From: Nitrosomonas sp. Nm34
GTDB taxonomy: Bacteria > Pseudomonadota > Gammaproteobacteria > Burkholderiales > Nitrosomonadaceae
Reading direction: 5' to 3'
Assembly (NCBI RefSeq): GCF_900113925.1
Contig: NZ_FORD01000023.1
Span: forward strand, 1 to 52,274
Length of the DNA: 52,274 nucleotides
Shown here: positions 27,706-37,364 of the stretch, piece after piece
Layout: the number at the start of each line of letters is the position of its first letter
Numbering within the stretch: position 1 is the stretch's first letter
Made by a program: the position numbers and the translations under genes
Notes under the pieces: model-generated
Told to the model about the DNA's origin: nothing
Seen by the model: the letters and a program-made list of their open reading frames with translations, nothing else
Database searches by the model: none

Positions 27706-29256
27706 TCAACAAGCTTCCCAGAAAAGGGGAGTGTCGTAGAAAAGTTGCAAGGCTTCCTTTATTTCTGTATTCATTCGCTGAAGTTGCTGCATATTCCAAC
27801 CTAGAATAATTCCAACCGCTTCCCGCGATACTAATGTCTTTGTCTTCGAAACTGGAATTTCTTTAAGCCGTCTTTGAGTATTTATACTGTCATTAATGAT
27901 GCCAAGGATATCTTGTAGCTCAGATAATGAATGGATATATTTTTTAACCTCGACAGGGACGAAAAGCGCTTGAAAAAATTCCACGGTATAACGTTGTTTT
28001 TTTATGCTGATACGAAGCGAATGGAGTGATGTGAGATCAAATTCTTCAACTTTACTCATAGTATCAATAATGTGCTTATGGCAATTGATCAACACAGATT
28101 TCGTGAAATTAATCAATGTCATGTTAGTAACTGCTTTTTTCAAGGTTCTCGGTTGGGCTGGATATTTAAATGCTTCTTCAAGATATAAATTTAACTGCAA
28201 AATCAATTTGGTATAACGTTTCGATTTGATACTATTGCGTGCAGCTTTATTGTGTTTTTTGCGTAATATTTCACATGTTTTTATGAGCGCAGCTACTCCT
28301 GCATGTTCTTCAAAATTCTGCTGAATTTTGGGAAGCTGTTCTGTAACAAAAACATCCCAGTCACGTGCTGGATTCAATTGGTGCATTAACCATTTAAGCT
28401 CATGTATGAGTGATACCTCATTTGGGATAGCAGCAGCAAAAACATCAAAAGCTGTGCGGAGCCGACGCAGCGCAATACGCATCTGATGGAGATATTCAAC
28501 ATCACTACGCGCTATCACGCCATGTTCATTTCTGGTCAATTGATCAAGGCAGTTTTGTGCAATCAGAATAAAAGCTGTCGTTAAGCCCATATCAGCTTTA
28601 AGCTCGACAGGCAAGGCTTTAACAGGAGGATTTTTATGTCCCGTATAAAGCATATAGCCTCGTTCAGCCTTACTTATGTTTTCCAGTCTGAGTGGGAAAG
28701 GAAGTATCTGGACAAGCGTAAGGGCAAGCCGGAATAGTTGAGTGGGCTTGCCCGACTTTAATTCAAGTTCGATTTCAGTAAAAGATTCCTTGGTGTGGTC
28801 GATGATAATTTTGCCATGATCAAAGCAGAACTCGATTTGACTACCTTCTTCCGTTTGCAGGAGATACATATGCCGGGTAAATCGCGTAATGAATACCTGC
28901 CGTAGTTGCTTCCTTAACTCAGCATCCTTCAATAATTTGATCATTCCAGGATCGCCTAATTGAGTGAAATCAAGCTGATTACTGGGAACGGATACTTCCC
29001 ATTCATTGCGCTCATGTAATCCAGATGCAACACTCCCTTCTGTCTTAATGGTTTGTAACCAGTTTTTGCCCATTTGACGTAGGCGTAGCGCACAATTTTG
29101 CCGTTTTAAAGCTAAGTCAGGTGTATCGAAATAAATGGTATAAAGCTTTTGTTTAGTTGGCCGGGAAATACCCAAAGTCTTTAGTAGCGGTAAGTGCTGC
29201 AAATGTTTAATGCAGCTTCTGGGTAGCGATAGCTTGAGCTCGATTTCTTTAGGCAT
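27706..29256 (-). CDS. CYTH and CHAD domain protein
   Basis: The protein (516 residues from ATG 29256) has an N-terminal CYTH domain (about 1-200), opening with the signature MPKEIELKLSLP (ExExK), and a C-terminal CHAD domain (about 215-500) with the conserved HQMRIALRRLRTAFDVF and LHSLRISIKKQRYTVEFF helices rich in His, Arg and Lys. CYTH enzymes act on triphosphates using metals, and CHAD domains bind polyphosphate. The open frame extends upstream to 29376 into ppk1, but the family signature fixes the start at 29256, 20 bp after the ppk1 stop. This context suggests polyphosphate binding or turnover. Confidence 0.92.
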   Translation of the reverse strand: MPKEIELKLSLPRSCIKHLQHLPLLKTLGISRPTKQKLYTIYFDTPDLALKRQNCALRLRQMGKNWLQTIKTEGSVASGLHERNEWEVSVPSNQLDFTQLGDPGMIKLLKDAELRKQLRQVFITRFTRHMYLLQTEEGSQIEFCFDHGKIIIDHTKESFTEIELELKSGKPTQLFRLALTLVQILPFPLRLENISKAERGYMLYTGHKNPPVKALPVELKADMGLTTAFILIAQNCLDQLTRNEHGVIARSDVEYLHQMRIALRRLRTAFDVFAAAIPNEVSLIHELKWLMHQLNPARDWDVFVTEQLPKIQQNFEEHAGVAALIKTCEILRKKHNKAARNSIKSKRYTKLILQLNLYLEEAFKYPAQPRTLKKAVTNMTLINFTKSVLINCHKHIIDTMSKVEEFDLTSLHSLRISIKKQRYTVEFFQALFVPVEVKKYIHSLSELQDILGIINDSINTQRRLKEIPVSKTKTLVSREAVGIILGWNMQQLQRMNTEIKEALQLFYDTPLFWEAC

Positions 29257-29275
29257 AAATACAGGTCCAGTCGAT

Positions 29276-31375
29276 CTAGCTTTGTTTGGCGGCAGCGAGC
29301 TTAGTAAGTAATGCCTCTTGCGCACTAAAACGCCTACTCGGGCGAACGGATTTACGTTTGTAACGCCCACTGGCATCCATTTCCCACGCGTTAGTGTTAT
29401 CTCTAAGATAAGGTTTTAATCCTTCAGTAATCACGCGTTTTTTTAGGCGCGGCTCTAAAATTGGAAAGCAGATTTCAATCCTGCGGAAAAAATTACGATC
29501 CATCCAATCAGCACTCGATAAATAGATATTATGATTGTTATTGTTACAAAAATAAAAAATACGCGTGTGTTCAAGAAAACGTCCAATAATGGAGCGCACT
29601 GTAATATTCTCTGATATGCCAGGTACGCCTGGACGCAAGGCACAGGCACCTCGTACAATAAGCTGAATTTCTACGCCAGCTTGCGAAGCAGCATAGAGGG
29701 CCTGAATGATATTAGGCTCCAATAATGCATTCATTTTGGCAATGATCCCAGCAGGTTTACCTGCTTTCGCATTCTCCATTTCGCTGGTGATAGCAGCTAG
29801 AATTTGGCTATGAAGAGTAAAAGGGGATTGCCATAGATATTTCAATTTGCTGGCTTTGCCAAGGCTAGTCAGTTGTAAAAATACTTCATTGACGTCAGCA
29901 CAGATTTCTTCATGACAGGTGAGCAAGCCGAAATCAGTATAAAGCCGGGCGGTACCCGGATGATAATTACCGGTACTAAGATGGGTGTAGCGACAGAGTT
30001 TACCTTCTTCACGTCGCACAATCATTGCCATCTTGGAATGAGTCTTATGACCGACAACACCATAAACCACATGGGCGCCGACTTCTTCGAGGCGGCTAGC
30101 CCAATTGATATTAGCTTCTTCATCAAATCGCGCCAATAACTCGACAACCACAGTCACTTCCTTTCCCCGGCTGGCTGCGGCAATGAGCGCTTCCATGACA
30201 GTAGAGTCTGAGCCTGTGCGATAGACCGTTTGTTTGACCGCTACGACATTCGGATCCACTGATGCTTGCTGGATAAACTGGATGACTGGTTGAAATGACT
30301 GATAGGGATGATGCAATAAAATGTCATTCTTGCGAATTAACTGGAAAATATCGGAAGTTTTCTTTTTCTGAGTGGAAAACGGCAAACCAGGAATGAACAG
30401 AGGAAATTTCAGGTCGGGGCGATCAATTTGTGCAGGAACTTGCATAAGACGTACCAGATTGACCGGTCCATTAACCTGATATAAATCATCCAGAGTCAGG
30501 CCAAACTGGCTAAGTAGAAATTCTGTCATATGTGGTGAGCAGTTATCCGCCACTTCGAGGCGTACCGCATTACCAAGATGCCGTTGAGGTAATTCGCCTT
30601 GCAAAGCCAGGCGCAAATCTTTGATTTCTTCTTCGTCCACGAACAAATCGCTATTGCGAGTGACGCGAAATTGGAAACAACCAATCGCTTGCATGCCTGC
30701 AAACAGCTCGCCGACATGCGCATGAAGAATCGAAGATAAGAAGATAAAATTATATTCTTCGGTACTGACTTCTTTCGGGAGTCGTATAATACGCGGAAGA
30801 ATACGTGGCGCTTGAACTATTGCCATACCTGAATTTCGCCCAAAGGCATCTTTTCCTTCTAGTTCTACCGCAAAATTCAGACTTTTATTCAATACGCGTG
30901 GAAAAGGATGGGAAGGATCCAGGCCGATCGGTGTGAGCATGGGCATAAGCTCACGAAAGAAAAAAGCTTTAATCCACTCTTGCTGGCAATCATTCCAATT
31001 ATTTCTGCGAAGGAAACGAATCCCGTGTAGTGCTAACTCAGGGAAAATAGATTCATTAAGTAACTTATACTGTTCATCTACAATTTGATGTATTTTTTCG
31101 GAAACCAGCTTGAAGGTCTGGCGAGGTAGCATGCCATCTGGCCCAAAACCTGGTGTATCCAGCTTGATTTGTTCTTTTAATCCAGCGACTCGTACTTCAA
31201 AAAATTCATCGAAGTTGCTGCTCACAATACATAAAAACTTCAATCTCTCCAGTAAGGGTGTATCTTTGTTTCGAGCTTGAGCAAGCACACGCCGGTTAAA
31301 CTCGATTTGGCTAAGCTCTCGGTTGAGGAATGGAGTGGAGCTAGTCACATCACTCATAATGGCTGAATCTGGCAT
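29276..31375 (-). CDS. ppk1: Polyphosphate kinase
   Basis: The 699-residue enzyme makes inorganic polyphosphate from ATP. Domain order is N (FLNRELSQIEFNRRVL), head, C1 and C2. The catalytic region contains VVVELLARFDEEANI, the phosphorylated-His region VVGHKTHSKMAMIVRRE and YTHLSTGNYHPGTARLYTD; later IIARGACALRPG-type sequence (IVRGACALRPGVPG) and SADWMDRNFFRRIE are present. Length fits the family. A second in-frame ATG at 31357 is possible. It lies directly upstream of the CHAD gene, probably in one transcript, and after the YggX gene. Confidence 0.95.
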   Translation of the reverse strand: MPDSAIMSDVTSSTPFLNRELSQIEFNRRVLAQARNKDTPLLERLKFLCIVSSNFDEFFEVRVAGLKEQIKLDTPGFGPDGMLPRQTFKLVSEKIHQIVDEQYKLLNESIFPELALHGIRFLRRNNWNDCQQEWIKAFFFRELMPMLTPIGLDPSHPFPRVLNKSLNFAVELEGKDAFGRNSGMAIVQAPRILPRIIRLPKEVSTEEYNFIFLSSILHAHVGELFAGMQAIGCFQFRVTRNSDLFVDEEEIKDLRLALQGELPQRHLGNAVRLEVADNCSPHMTEFLLSQFGLTLDDLYQVNGPVNLVRLMQVPAQIDRPDLKFPLFIPGLPFSTQKKKTSDIFQLIRKNDILLHHPYQSFQPVIQFIQQASVDPNVVAVKQTVYRTGSDSTVMEALIAAASRGKEVTVVVELLARFDEEANINWASRLEEVGAHVVYGVVGHKTHSKMAMIVRREEGKLCRYTHLSTGNYHPGTARLYTDFGLLTCHEEICADVNEVFLQLTSLGKASKLKYLWQSPFTLHSQILAAITSEMENAKAGKPAGIIAKMNALLEPNIIQALYAASQAGVEIQLIVRGACALRPGVPGISENITVRSIIGRFLEHTRIFYFCNNNNHNIYLSSADWMDRNFFRRIEICFPILEPRLKKRVITEGLKPYLRDNTNAWEMDASGRYKRKSVRPSRRFSAQEALLTKLAAAKQS

Positions 31376-31447
31376 TTCCGGCTTATCTTGTTTAATGGTT
31401 GCAATCCATGATCTGTTAAGATAAAAAATTATGCTTTTCTTTCCAGT

Positions 31448-31720
31448 TTACTTATCAGGTTGAACATACCCTGCTGGCTGATCAGCACCCTCACCAAAAA
31501 AATAAGCCTCCATTTGCGCTATGAGATACTTACGTGCTTTGATATCAGCAAGATTGAGACGATATTCATTAACAAGCATAGTCTGGTGCTGGATCCATTG
31601 GCTCCATGCTTCTTTAGATACACTCTCATAAATTCGTTTCCCCAACTCACCTGGAAGAGTTGGAAAATCCAACCCTTCCGCTTCACGACCCAGCTTGATG
31701 CATTTCACGATTCTTGTCAT
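31448..31720 (-). CDS. Probable Fe(2+)-trafficking protein (YggX family)
   Basis: A 90-residue cytoplasmic protein from ATG 31718-31720, beginning [20 protein letters not shown] and continuing [20 protein letters not shown], the exact YggX pattern with the conserved cysteine at position 7. Family members protect iron-sulfur proteins against oxidation. The frame extends 14 codons upstream, but the MTRIV/MSRTV-type start is the family start. C-terminal [16 protein letters not shown] also fits. It lies between argA and ppk1 on the same strand. Confidence 0.92.
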   Translation of the reverse strand: MTRIVKCIKLGREAEGLDFPTLPGELGKRIYESVSKEAWSQWIQHQTMLVNEYRLNLADIKARKYLIAQMEAYFFGEGADQPAGYVQPDK

Positions 31721-31809
31721 ATTGTTACCCAAACAAGTTAATTGAAGAAATATTTTTCTCAATTATAAGTCATATTAAAACAAATGGTTGCCATGCCACT
31801 TCCTCCAAC

Positions 31810-33144
31810 TTATATTTCTTTCATGAATACTTTTGAGCGACGCTGATAATTGTAAAGATTCTGCTTGCTCTCAGGCAGCCTATCAGGTGTAGTCTCTGTG
31901 AAACCTCTTTCAATGAACCAGTGGGCTGTACGCGTGGTTAAGACAAATAGCTTGAGATAACCTTGCGCTAAGGCCTGCTGTTCGATATGTTTAAGTAACG
32001 TACTGGCACAGCCAGTCCTGCGATAGTGCGGATGAACAGCAAGGCAAGCCAGCTCGCAGGCGCCTTCATTTGGGAAAGGATAAAGTGCAGCACAGGCAAT
32101 GATCATGTTATCGTGTTCCAGAACGGTAAAATGATCAATCTCAATCTCTAATAATTCGCGATTGCGTCTAACCAGCACACCTTCATTTTCTAATGGCTCA
32201 ATTAATTGCAAAATGCCGCCTATATCTTCTATTTCAGCTTTGCGTATAGTTTGCAGAGGCCCTTGTGTGATCATGCTGCCAATACCCTCATGGGTAAATA
32301 ATTCCTGCAACAAAGCACCTTCTATATGACGGCTAATCAGATGAACTCGCGCAACACTATTCTCGCACGCATGTATTGCGCAGGGGAGATATAACTGAAT
32401 ATCATCTGTTGAATCGATGGGTGTGATAAATTTTTTTTGTACTGTTTTTGCTTCCGCAACAGTCAATTCACGCCATAAAGTGCTACTCTGGGCCGTAGAT
32501 CCGCGCATGACACCAAGTGGGTTCATCAGAAATATAAGTTTTTCTGCCTGAAGCGCAATAGCGACTTCGGTAGCAACATTTTCCAGTGTGAGATTGAAGA
32601 TTTCTCCACTGGGTGAGTAACCAAGTGGGGAGAGTAAAACGATTTCTCCCTTTTCCAAACGTGAGCGGATAACTGAGGTGTTAATTTTTCGTACTTCCCC
32701 GCTATACATAAGATCAATGCCTTCAAGCACACCGATAGGGCGGGCTATCACAAAATTACCGCTAGCAACATGGATAGCAGCATTAGCCATGGGTGAATTG
32801 GGTAATCCCATAGACATCAAAGCTTCGATTTCAACACGAACTTTCCCGACTGCTTCTTTAACACATTGAAGCGTGGGATTATCTGTCACGCGTATTCCGT
32901 TTACATACATTGCTTCCAAATTATGCTGTTGTAATCGGGATTCAATTTGTGGTCGTGCGCCATGCACCAGAATTAACTGGATTCCCAAGCTTGCTAACAG
33001 GTTGAAATCGTGAACCAGTTCAACAAAATTTCCATCAGCTACAATTTCACCCCCGAATGCAACCACAAAGGTTTTACTGCGAAATACGTTAATATAAGGT
33101 GCAACGGAACGGAACCAAGTGACAAAATCAGCATTTTGTGCCAT
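31810..33144 (-). CDS. argA: N-acetylglutamate synthase
   Basis: The protein of 444 residues joins an amino-acid-kinase-like N-terminal domain (about 20-280, with FVVAFGGEIVADGNF and LILVHGARPQIE) to a C-terminal GNAT acetyltransferase domain (about 295-430, with ACLAVHPHYRRTGCASTLLKH and FVLTTRTAHWFIERGF). This is the bifunctional-fold ArgA that catalyses the first step of arginine synthesis and is usually inhibited by arginine. I use ATG 33144; a TTG two codons upstream is possible. It is followed after 89 bp by the YggX gene. Confidence 0.95.
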   Translation of the reverse strand: MAQNADFVTWFRSVAPYINVFRSKTFVVAFGGEIVADGNFVELVHDFNLLASLGIQLILVHGARPQIESRLQQHNLEAMYVNGIRVTDNPTLQCVKEAVGKVRVEIEALMSMGLPNSPMANAAIHVASGNFVIARPIGVLEGIDLMYSGEVRKINTSVIRSRLEKGEIVLLSPLGYSPSGEIFNLTLENVATEVAIALQAEKLIFLMNPLGVMRGSTAQSSTLWRELTVAEAKTVQKKFITPIDSTDDIQLYLPCAIHACENSVARVHLISRHIEGALLQELFTHEGIGSMITQGPLQTIRKAEIEDIGGILQLIEPLENEGVLVRRNRELLEIEIDHFTVLEHDNMIIACAALYPFPNEGACELACLAVHPHYRRTGCASTLLKHIEQQALAQGYLKLFVLTTRTAHWFIERGFTETTPDRLPESKQNLYNYQRRSKVFMKEI

Positions 33145-33390
33145 GTTCAAGTAATGTTGTTATGAGTTTAATGATCACTTAGAGCTTTTTCATGAGAGCA
33201 AGCTGATCAGTAGTAGATATTTTATTAGAAGAAAAGCAATTTCATGTATTTTGAAACTATACTCATAGCATTTTAAAATCCGATTGTTATCATTCCTCAT
33301 TCAGCTTTCTTTCTTCAGGTAAAAATATGAATACCACATTTTGGAGGGGGATGAGAATGAAAAGCTTTTGTCTATGGATACAAAATTTAT

Positions 33391-34152
33391 TCAATAATCC
33401 CCCCATAAAGTCTGCATAGTGGCTATCGCAGCGAGTGCAGCAGTCTCAGTTCGTAAGGTGCGCTGACCTAAGCAAATTGATTCAAAACCCATCATATGAG
33501 CCGCTTTTTCTTCTTCTATGGTAAAGCCCCCTTCCGGCCCAACAAGCAGTAACAGGGGGGTATCCATGCTTGGCAGCAAGAATTTTGATAAGCGCTTATT
33601 TGCTATGGGTGAAAGCATAAGTTTATAAATGGATTGATTCTCTATGCTATTTAGTTTACTTTCAAATTGTTGATTGAACCAATCTGATAGTGTTAGTAAA
33701 GGGTGTAGTTTTGGAATACGGTTTCGACCACATTGCTCACAGGCAGCAATGATGACTTGATGCCAATGCAATAGCCGTTTATTTGCACGTTCTTCTGAAA
33801 GCCGTACAACACTGCGATTTGCCGTAACAGGCTGGATACAGCTAACACCGAGTTCTACTGATTTTTGTATGATCCAATCCATTTTCTCATTAGAGCAAAC
33901 CGCTTGCGTCAAATTGATAGAAAGCGGTGATTCACGTTCGATTGCGTGAAATTGTGAGAGAATCACTGTGTTGGCTGATTTAGCAAGATGATGGATTGAT
34001 CCAGAGAATTCGCCCCCTTCTCCATTGAATAAAATCACTTTGTCGCCTTGCTTAAGACGTAGCACGCGCGTGGCATGATGGCCTGTATTTATAGGCAAAG
34101 TAATAATTTGACCCGGTAGCATAGCGCCAGGGTAATAAAAGCGTGCAGTCAT
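33391..34152 (-). CDS. rsmE: 16S rRNA (uracil(1498)-N(3))-methyltransferase
   Basis: The 253-residue protein has an N-terminal PUA-like RNA-binding part (ARFYYPG; HATRVLRLKQGDKVILFNGEG) and a SPOUT knot domain. The SAM knot is shown by LLLVGPEGGFTIEEEKAA and LGQRTLRTETAALAAIA. EKMDWIIQKSVELGV is another family motif. It modifies U1498 in the decoding region of the small subunit. It is transcribed away from the thioredoxin-like gene at 34240; the intervening 87 bp must hold both promoters. Confidence 0.94.
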   Translation of the reverse strand: MTARFYYPGAMLPGQIITLPINTGHHATRVLRLKQGDKVILFNGEGGEFSGSIHHLAKSANTVILSQFHAIERESPLSINLTQAVCSNEKMDWIIQKSVELGVSCIQPVTANRSVVRLSEERANKRLLHWHQVIIAACEQCGRNRIPKLHPLLTLSDWFNQQFESKLNSIENQSIYKLMLSPIANKRLSKFLLPSMDTPLLLLVGPEGGFTIEEEKAAHMMGFESICLGQRTLRTETAALAAIATMQTLWGDY

Positions 34153-34239
34153 AGTGAATAAGGGCCTGAGAGCAGCCGAGTTGTGATTCCATGATAATAT
34201 AGCAAAGACAAACCAGACCTACGATAAGGAGAATAAAAT

Positions 34240-34797
34240 ATGGCAAGTCTTGAAACACCTGTTTGTGATTTTGGCTGGAAAGCAATTGATTTTGATTTGC
34301 CTGGAGTAGATGGCAAACGTTATAGCCTGGCTGCTGCAAAAGGTGAGAATGGGTTGCTGGTGATGTTTATTTGCAATCATTGCCCTTATGTCAAAGCAGT
34401 ACGCGATCGTATTATACGGGACGTAAAAGAGTTGGCGGGATATGGTATTAGTGCAATCGCTATCATGTCGAATGATCCTCAGGATTATCCAGAAGATTCT
34501 TTTGATAACATGGTTAAAGTGGCTAAAGAGTATACCTATCCTTTTCCCTACGTATGGGATGAAACCCAGGAAATTGCCAAAGCCTATGGGGCAGTTTGTA
34601 CACCGGATTTTTTTGGTTTTAATAATCGCCTGGAACTACAGTATCGTGGACGGTTAGATGCCTCTCGCAAAGAGGCGGCGCCAAATGATGCGCGCCGTGA
34701 CTTATTCGAGGCAATGGTACAAGTGGCTCAAACAGGTCAGGGCCCTAAAGATCAAATACCGAGTATCGGCTGCTCGATTAAATGGCGAGCTGATTAA
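34240..34797 (+). CDS. Thioredoxin-like (redoxin) family protein
   Basis: A 185-residue cytoplasmic protein without a signal peptide. It has a thioredoxin fold of the AhpC/TSA-redoxin group: DFDLPGVDGKRYSLAAAKGENGLLVMF, the active site CNHCPYV (a CxxC motif) near residues 46-52, then KELAGYGISAIAIMSND and YGAVCTPDFFGF. The cis-proline is in CTPDFF. It probably reduces or protects thiols; the partner is unknown. AAGGAGA precedes the ATG. It ends two bases before the ATG of the inositol-monophosphatase-like gene, so the two are probably coupled. Confidence 0.85.
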   Translation: MASLETPVCDFGWKAIDFDLPGVDGKRYSLAAAKGENGLLVMFICNHCPYVKAVRDRIIRDVKELAGYGISAIAIMSNDPQDYPEDSFDNMVKVAKEYTYPFPYVWDETQEIAKAYGAVCTPDFFGFNNRLELQYRGRLDASRKEAAPNDARRDLFEAMVQVAQTGQGPKDQIPSIGCSIKWRAD

Positions 34798-34799
34798 AT

Positions 34800-35606
34800 A
34801 TGCTGGAACAACTCATTGCGGTCGTAAAAGACGTTGCACAAGAGGAGATTATGCCTCGATACATGCAAGTGGTGCGCCAGCGTAAAGCGGATGGTAGCTT
34901 TTATACTGAAGCTGATTTAGTCGCACAGAAAGTTTTGCTGGATAAACTCCAGAGAATTCATCCTGCTGCAGTAATGGGTGAAGAAATGTCCATACAGCAA
35001 CAACACGCACTGTGGGAAGCGGGAGATGCCGGGCTCTGGAGCGTTGATCCAATCGACGGCACCTCCAATTTTTTTAATGGCCTTCCCTATTTTGGAGTTT
35101 CCGTCGCATTGATGCGCAAGGGACGAAGTATTTTGGGTGTGGTCTACAACCCTGTCACAAAAGAATTGTTTTACGCAGAGAAAGGTAAAGGTGCTTATCT
35201 TAATGGCATTCGATTACCGTTGAGAAATCGTCAGACTCATTTACGAAATGCCATAGCTAACGTCGATCTTAAACGCCTTGATCGTAAACTGGCTGCGAAG
35301 ATAGCTGCCTCTCCTCCCTATGCGTCACAGCGTAACTTTGGTGCATGTACTCTAGAATGGTGTTATACCGCTGCGGGTTACTTTGATTTGTATCTCCACG
35401 GTGGCCAGAAACCATGGGATTACGCTGCCGGCTGTCTGATTCTGGAAGAATCAGGTGGCTCTATGTGCAGCTTTGAGCAGGATGATTATTGGGCAGGATC
35501 ACCCTGGCAACGCTCAGTAATTGCTGCGCTTGATCCTGCATTATTTAGGCAATGGCGTGATTGGGTAAGAGCACACTATCAAAATGACGGGATTTCTGCA
35601 GTGTAG
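34800..35606 (+). CDS. Inositol monophosphatase family protein
   Basis: The 268-residue magnesium-dependent phosphatase carries the family metal-binding motifs: GEEMS with the metal glutamate (about residues 60-64), WSVDPIDGTSNFFNGLPYF (about 80-98), and PWDYAAGCLILEESGG (about 205-220). Members hydrolyse inositol phosphate, histidinol phosphate, PAP or fructose bisphosphate, and the sequence alone does not decide. It is probably not SuhB, whose orthologs have a different neighbourhood; an independent sugar or nucleotide phosphatase is likely. It starts two bases after the redoxin stop. Confidence 0.85.
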   Translation: MLEQLIAVVKDVAQEEIMPRYMQVVRQRKADGSFYTEADLVAQKVLLDKLQRIHPAAVMGEEMSIQQQHALWEAGDAGLWSVDPIDGTSNFFNGLPYFGVSVALMRKGRSILGVVYNPVTKELFYAEKGKGAYLNGIRLPLRNRQTHLRNAIANVDLKRLDRKLAAKIAASPPYASQRNFGACTLEWCYTAAGYFDLYLHGGQKPWDYAAGCLILEESGGSMCSFEQDDYWAGSPWQRSVIAALDPALFRQWRDWVRAHYQNDGISAV

Positions 35607-35672
35607 GATGTTTTATCCTAAATTCCTCAGTTGAAATTTTTTAAATTGCTCAAGAACCCTACTGATTAAGGC

Positions 35673-35740
35673 ACTTTGAGAGATGCATGGCCTCACCAAT
35701 CGGTGAGATTTTAGTAAAATAATCTAAATTTTCTCAAAGT
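35673..35740 (+). terminator. Nested stem-loop after the inositol-monophosphatase-like gene
   Basis: An outer stem ACTTTGAGA (35673-35681) with TCTCAAAGT (35732-35740) encloses a perfect inner hairpin CTCACC-AATC-GGTGAG (35692-35707) followed by ATTTTAGT. The inner hairpin could terminate the transcript weakly; the outer stem makes the whole element a larger RNA structure. No T-run follows the outer stem, so the terminator call is tentative. Confidence 0.4.
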
Positions 35741-35839
35741 ATTGTCACACCTTGCTTTCAGCTTGTTTACTGTAACTTAGGAGCAGTTAATCTTTTTGGC
35801 CGGGAACGGTTGATTGAATTAGATTACAGCTATTTTCAT

Positions 35840-35865
35840 CCTAAATTCCAACAGAGGAACTTAGG
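35840..35865 (+). promoter_or_regulatory. Hairpin in the trkA leader
   Basis: CCTAAATTCC (35840-35849) pairs with GGAACTTAGG (35856-35865), nine Watson-Crick pairs plus one mismatch, with a six-base loop AACAGA. It ends 39 bp before the trkA ATG at 35905. It may be a leader control structure or an operator-like palindrome. Only the pairing is observed. Confidence 0.35.
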
Positions 35866-35904
35866 TTTATAGTTATTAAAAACTCAAAAGAACAGATTGC
35901 CTCT

Positions 35905-37353
35905 ATGAAAATTCTTATTCTGGGAGCTGGGCGAGTTGGTTCTACTGTTGCCGAGAGCCTGGTAAGTGAGGCAAATGACATCACGGTGGTCGATATTGCC
36001 GAAAATCAGCTAGCCTTACTGCAGGATCGCTTTGATTTAAGAACAGTTGCCGGAAATGCTTCTCATCCTTCAGTACTTAAACGAGCAGGGGCTGAAGATA
36101 CTGATATGGTATTGGCTGTCACCGAAAGTGATGAAATCAATCTTGTGGCATGTAAGATTGCCGCCAGCTTATTCAATATTCCTACCAAAATTGCACGAAT
36201 TCGTGCAATTGATTTTCTAAAGCATCCTGATATTTTTTCACAAAAGAATTTTTGTGTTAATTATGCGATCTATCCAGAGCAAATATTAACTGAATATATC
36301 GAGAAATTAATCGAATTTCCAGAAGCATTACAGGTACTTGATTTTGCTTCTGGTAAAGTGAGTCTGGTCGCTGTGAGGGCACTACAAGGTAGGCCATTAG
36401 TAGGACATCAACTACAGACATTACGGAAGCATATTCCCAATATCGATACCCGAGTTGCAGCGATATTTCGCAAAGATCGCCCTATTATTCCCGAAGGAAG
36501 TAGCACCATCGAGGAGGGCGATGAAGTCTTTTTCATAGCGGCTACTCAGGATATTCGTGTTGTGATGAGTGAGCTCCGCAGCATGGATAAGCCGGTCAAA
36601 CGGATCATGATTGGGGGAGGCGGGAAAATTGGCAGGCGTCTGGCGGAAGCCCTGGAAAAAGAATATCAAATCAGAATCATCGAACGTGATGGCAAGATAT
36701 GCGAGCTTCTGTCTCAGGAACTACATTACGCGCTGGTGCTGCATGGAGATATTACGGATGAAGAATTACTGGAGGATGAGAGTGTAGCTGAAATGGATGT
36801 ATTTTGCGCATTAACCAATGACGATGAAAATAATATCATGGCATCGCTGTTAGCTAAGCGTCTGGGTGCACGAAAGGTCATTGCTTTAATTAACAGAAGT
36901 GTATATGTGGATTTAGTTCAAAGCAGTGGAATTGATATCGCAATTTCACCTGCACAAGTGACGATTGGCTCATTACTTGCCTATGTCCGGCAGGGAGACG
37001 TCGCTGCAGTCCATAGTTTGCGCCGTGGAGCAGCTGAGGCGCTTGAGTTGGTCGCGCACGGTGACTCCCAATCATCCAATATAGTCGGACGCAAAATCGA
37101 GGATATCAAATTACCTAAAGGTGCGACGATCGGTGCCATCGTGCGTGGCTTACCATCCCAGAATAAGCGATGGTTGAGTATAGGCGCTATTGACGAAAGT
37201 AATAATGTCAAAGTTTGGGATAAAGCACGCGTCATTATTGCTCACCACGATACAGTCATCGAGTCAGAAGATCATGTAATCCTGTTTGTCATCAATAAAA
37301 AGATGATTCGACAAATTGAAAGGTTATTTCAGGTTAGTGCATCCTTTTTATAA
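35905..37353 (+). CDS. trkA: Trk potassium transport system, NAD-binding regulatory protein
   Basis: The 482-residue cytoplasmic protein has the duplicated RCK layout of TrkA. The first nucleotide-binding domain starts MKILILGAGRVGSTVAESL (about 1-130) and is followed by a TrkA-C domain (about 140-225). The second begins RIMIGGGGKIGRRLAEALE (about 233-365) with a final TrkA-C domain (about 380-470). It gates the TrkH channel by NAD(H) or ATP/ADP binding. trkH follows after 11 bp, so this is a trkAH operon. Confidence 0.96.
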   Translation: MKILILGAGRVGSTVAESLVSEANDITVVDIAENQLALLQDRFDLRTVAGNASHPSVLKRAGAEDTDMVLAVTESDEINLVACKIAASLFNIPTKIARIRAIDFLKHPDIFSQKNFCVNYAIYPEQILTEYIEKLIEFPEALQVLDFASGKVSLVAVRALQGRPLVGHQLQTLRKHIPNIDTRVAAIFRKDRPIIPEGSSTIEEGDEVFFIAATQDIRVVMSELRSMDKPVKRIMIGGGGKIGRRLAEALEKEYQIRIIERDGKICELLSQELHYALVLHGDITDEELLEDESVAEMDVFCALTNDDENNIMASLLAKRLGARKVIALINRSVYVDLVQSSGIDIAISPAQVTIGSLLAYVRQGDVAAVHSLRRGAAEALELVAHGDSQSSNIVGRKIEDIKLPKGATIGAIVRGLPSQNKRWLSIGAIDESNNVKVWDKARVIIAHHDTVIESEDHVILFVINKKMIRQIERLFQVSASFL

Positions 37354-37364
37354 TTGACCGATCC

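Noticed and set aside
29257..29376. Extended N-terminus of the CYTH-CHAD protein
   Set aside because: These codons lie inside ppk1 in another frame, and the CYTH signature (MPKEIELKL) begins at 29256.
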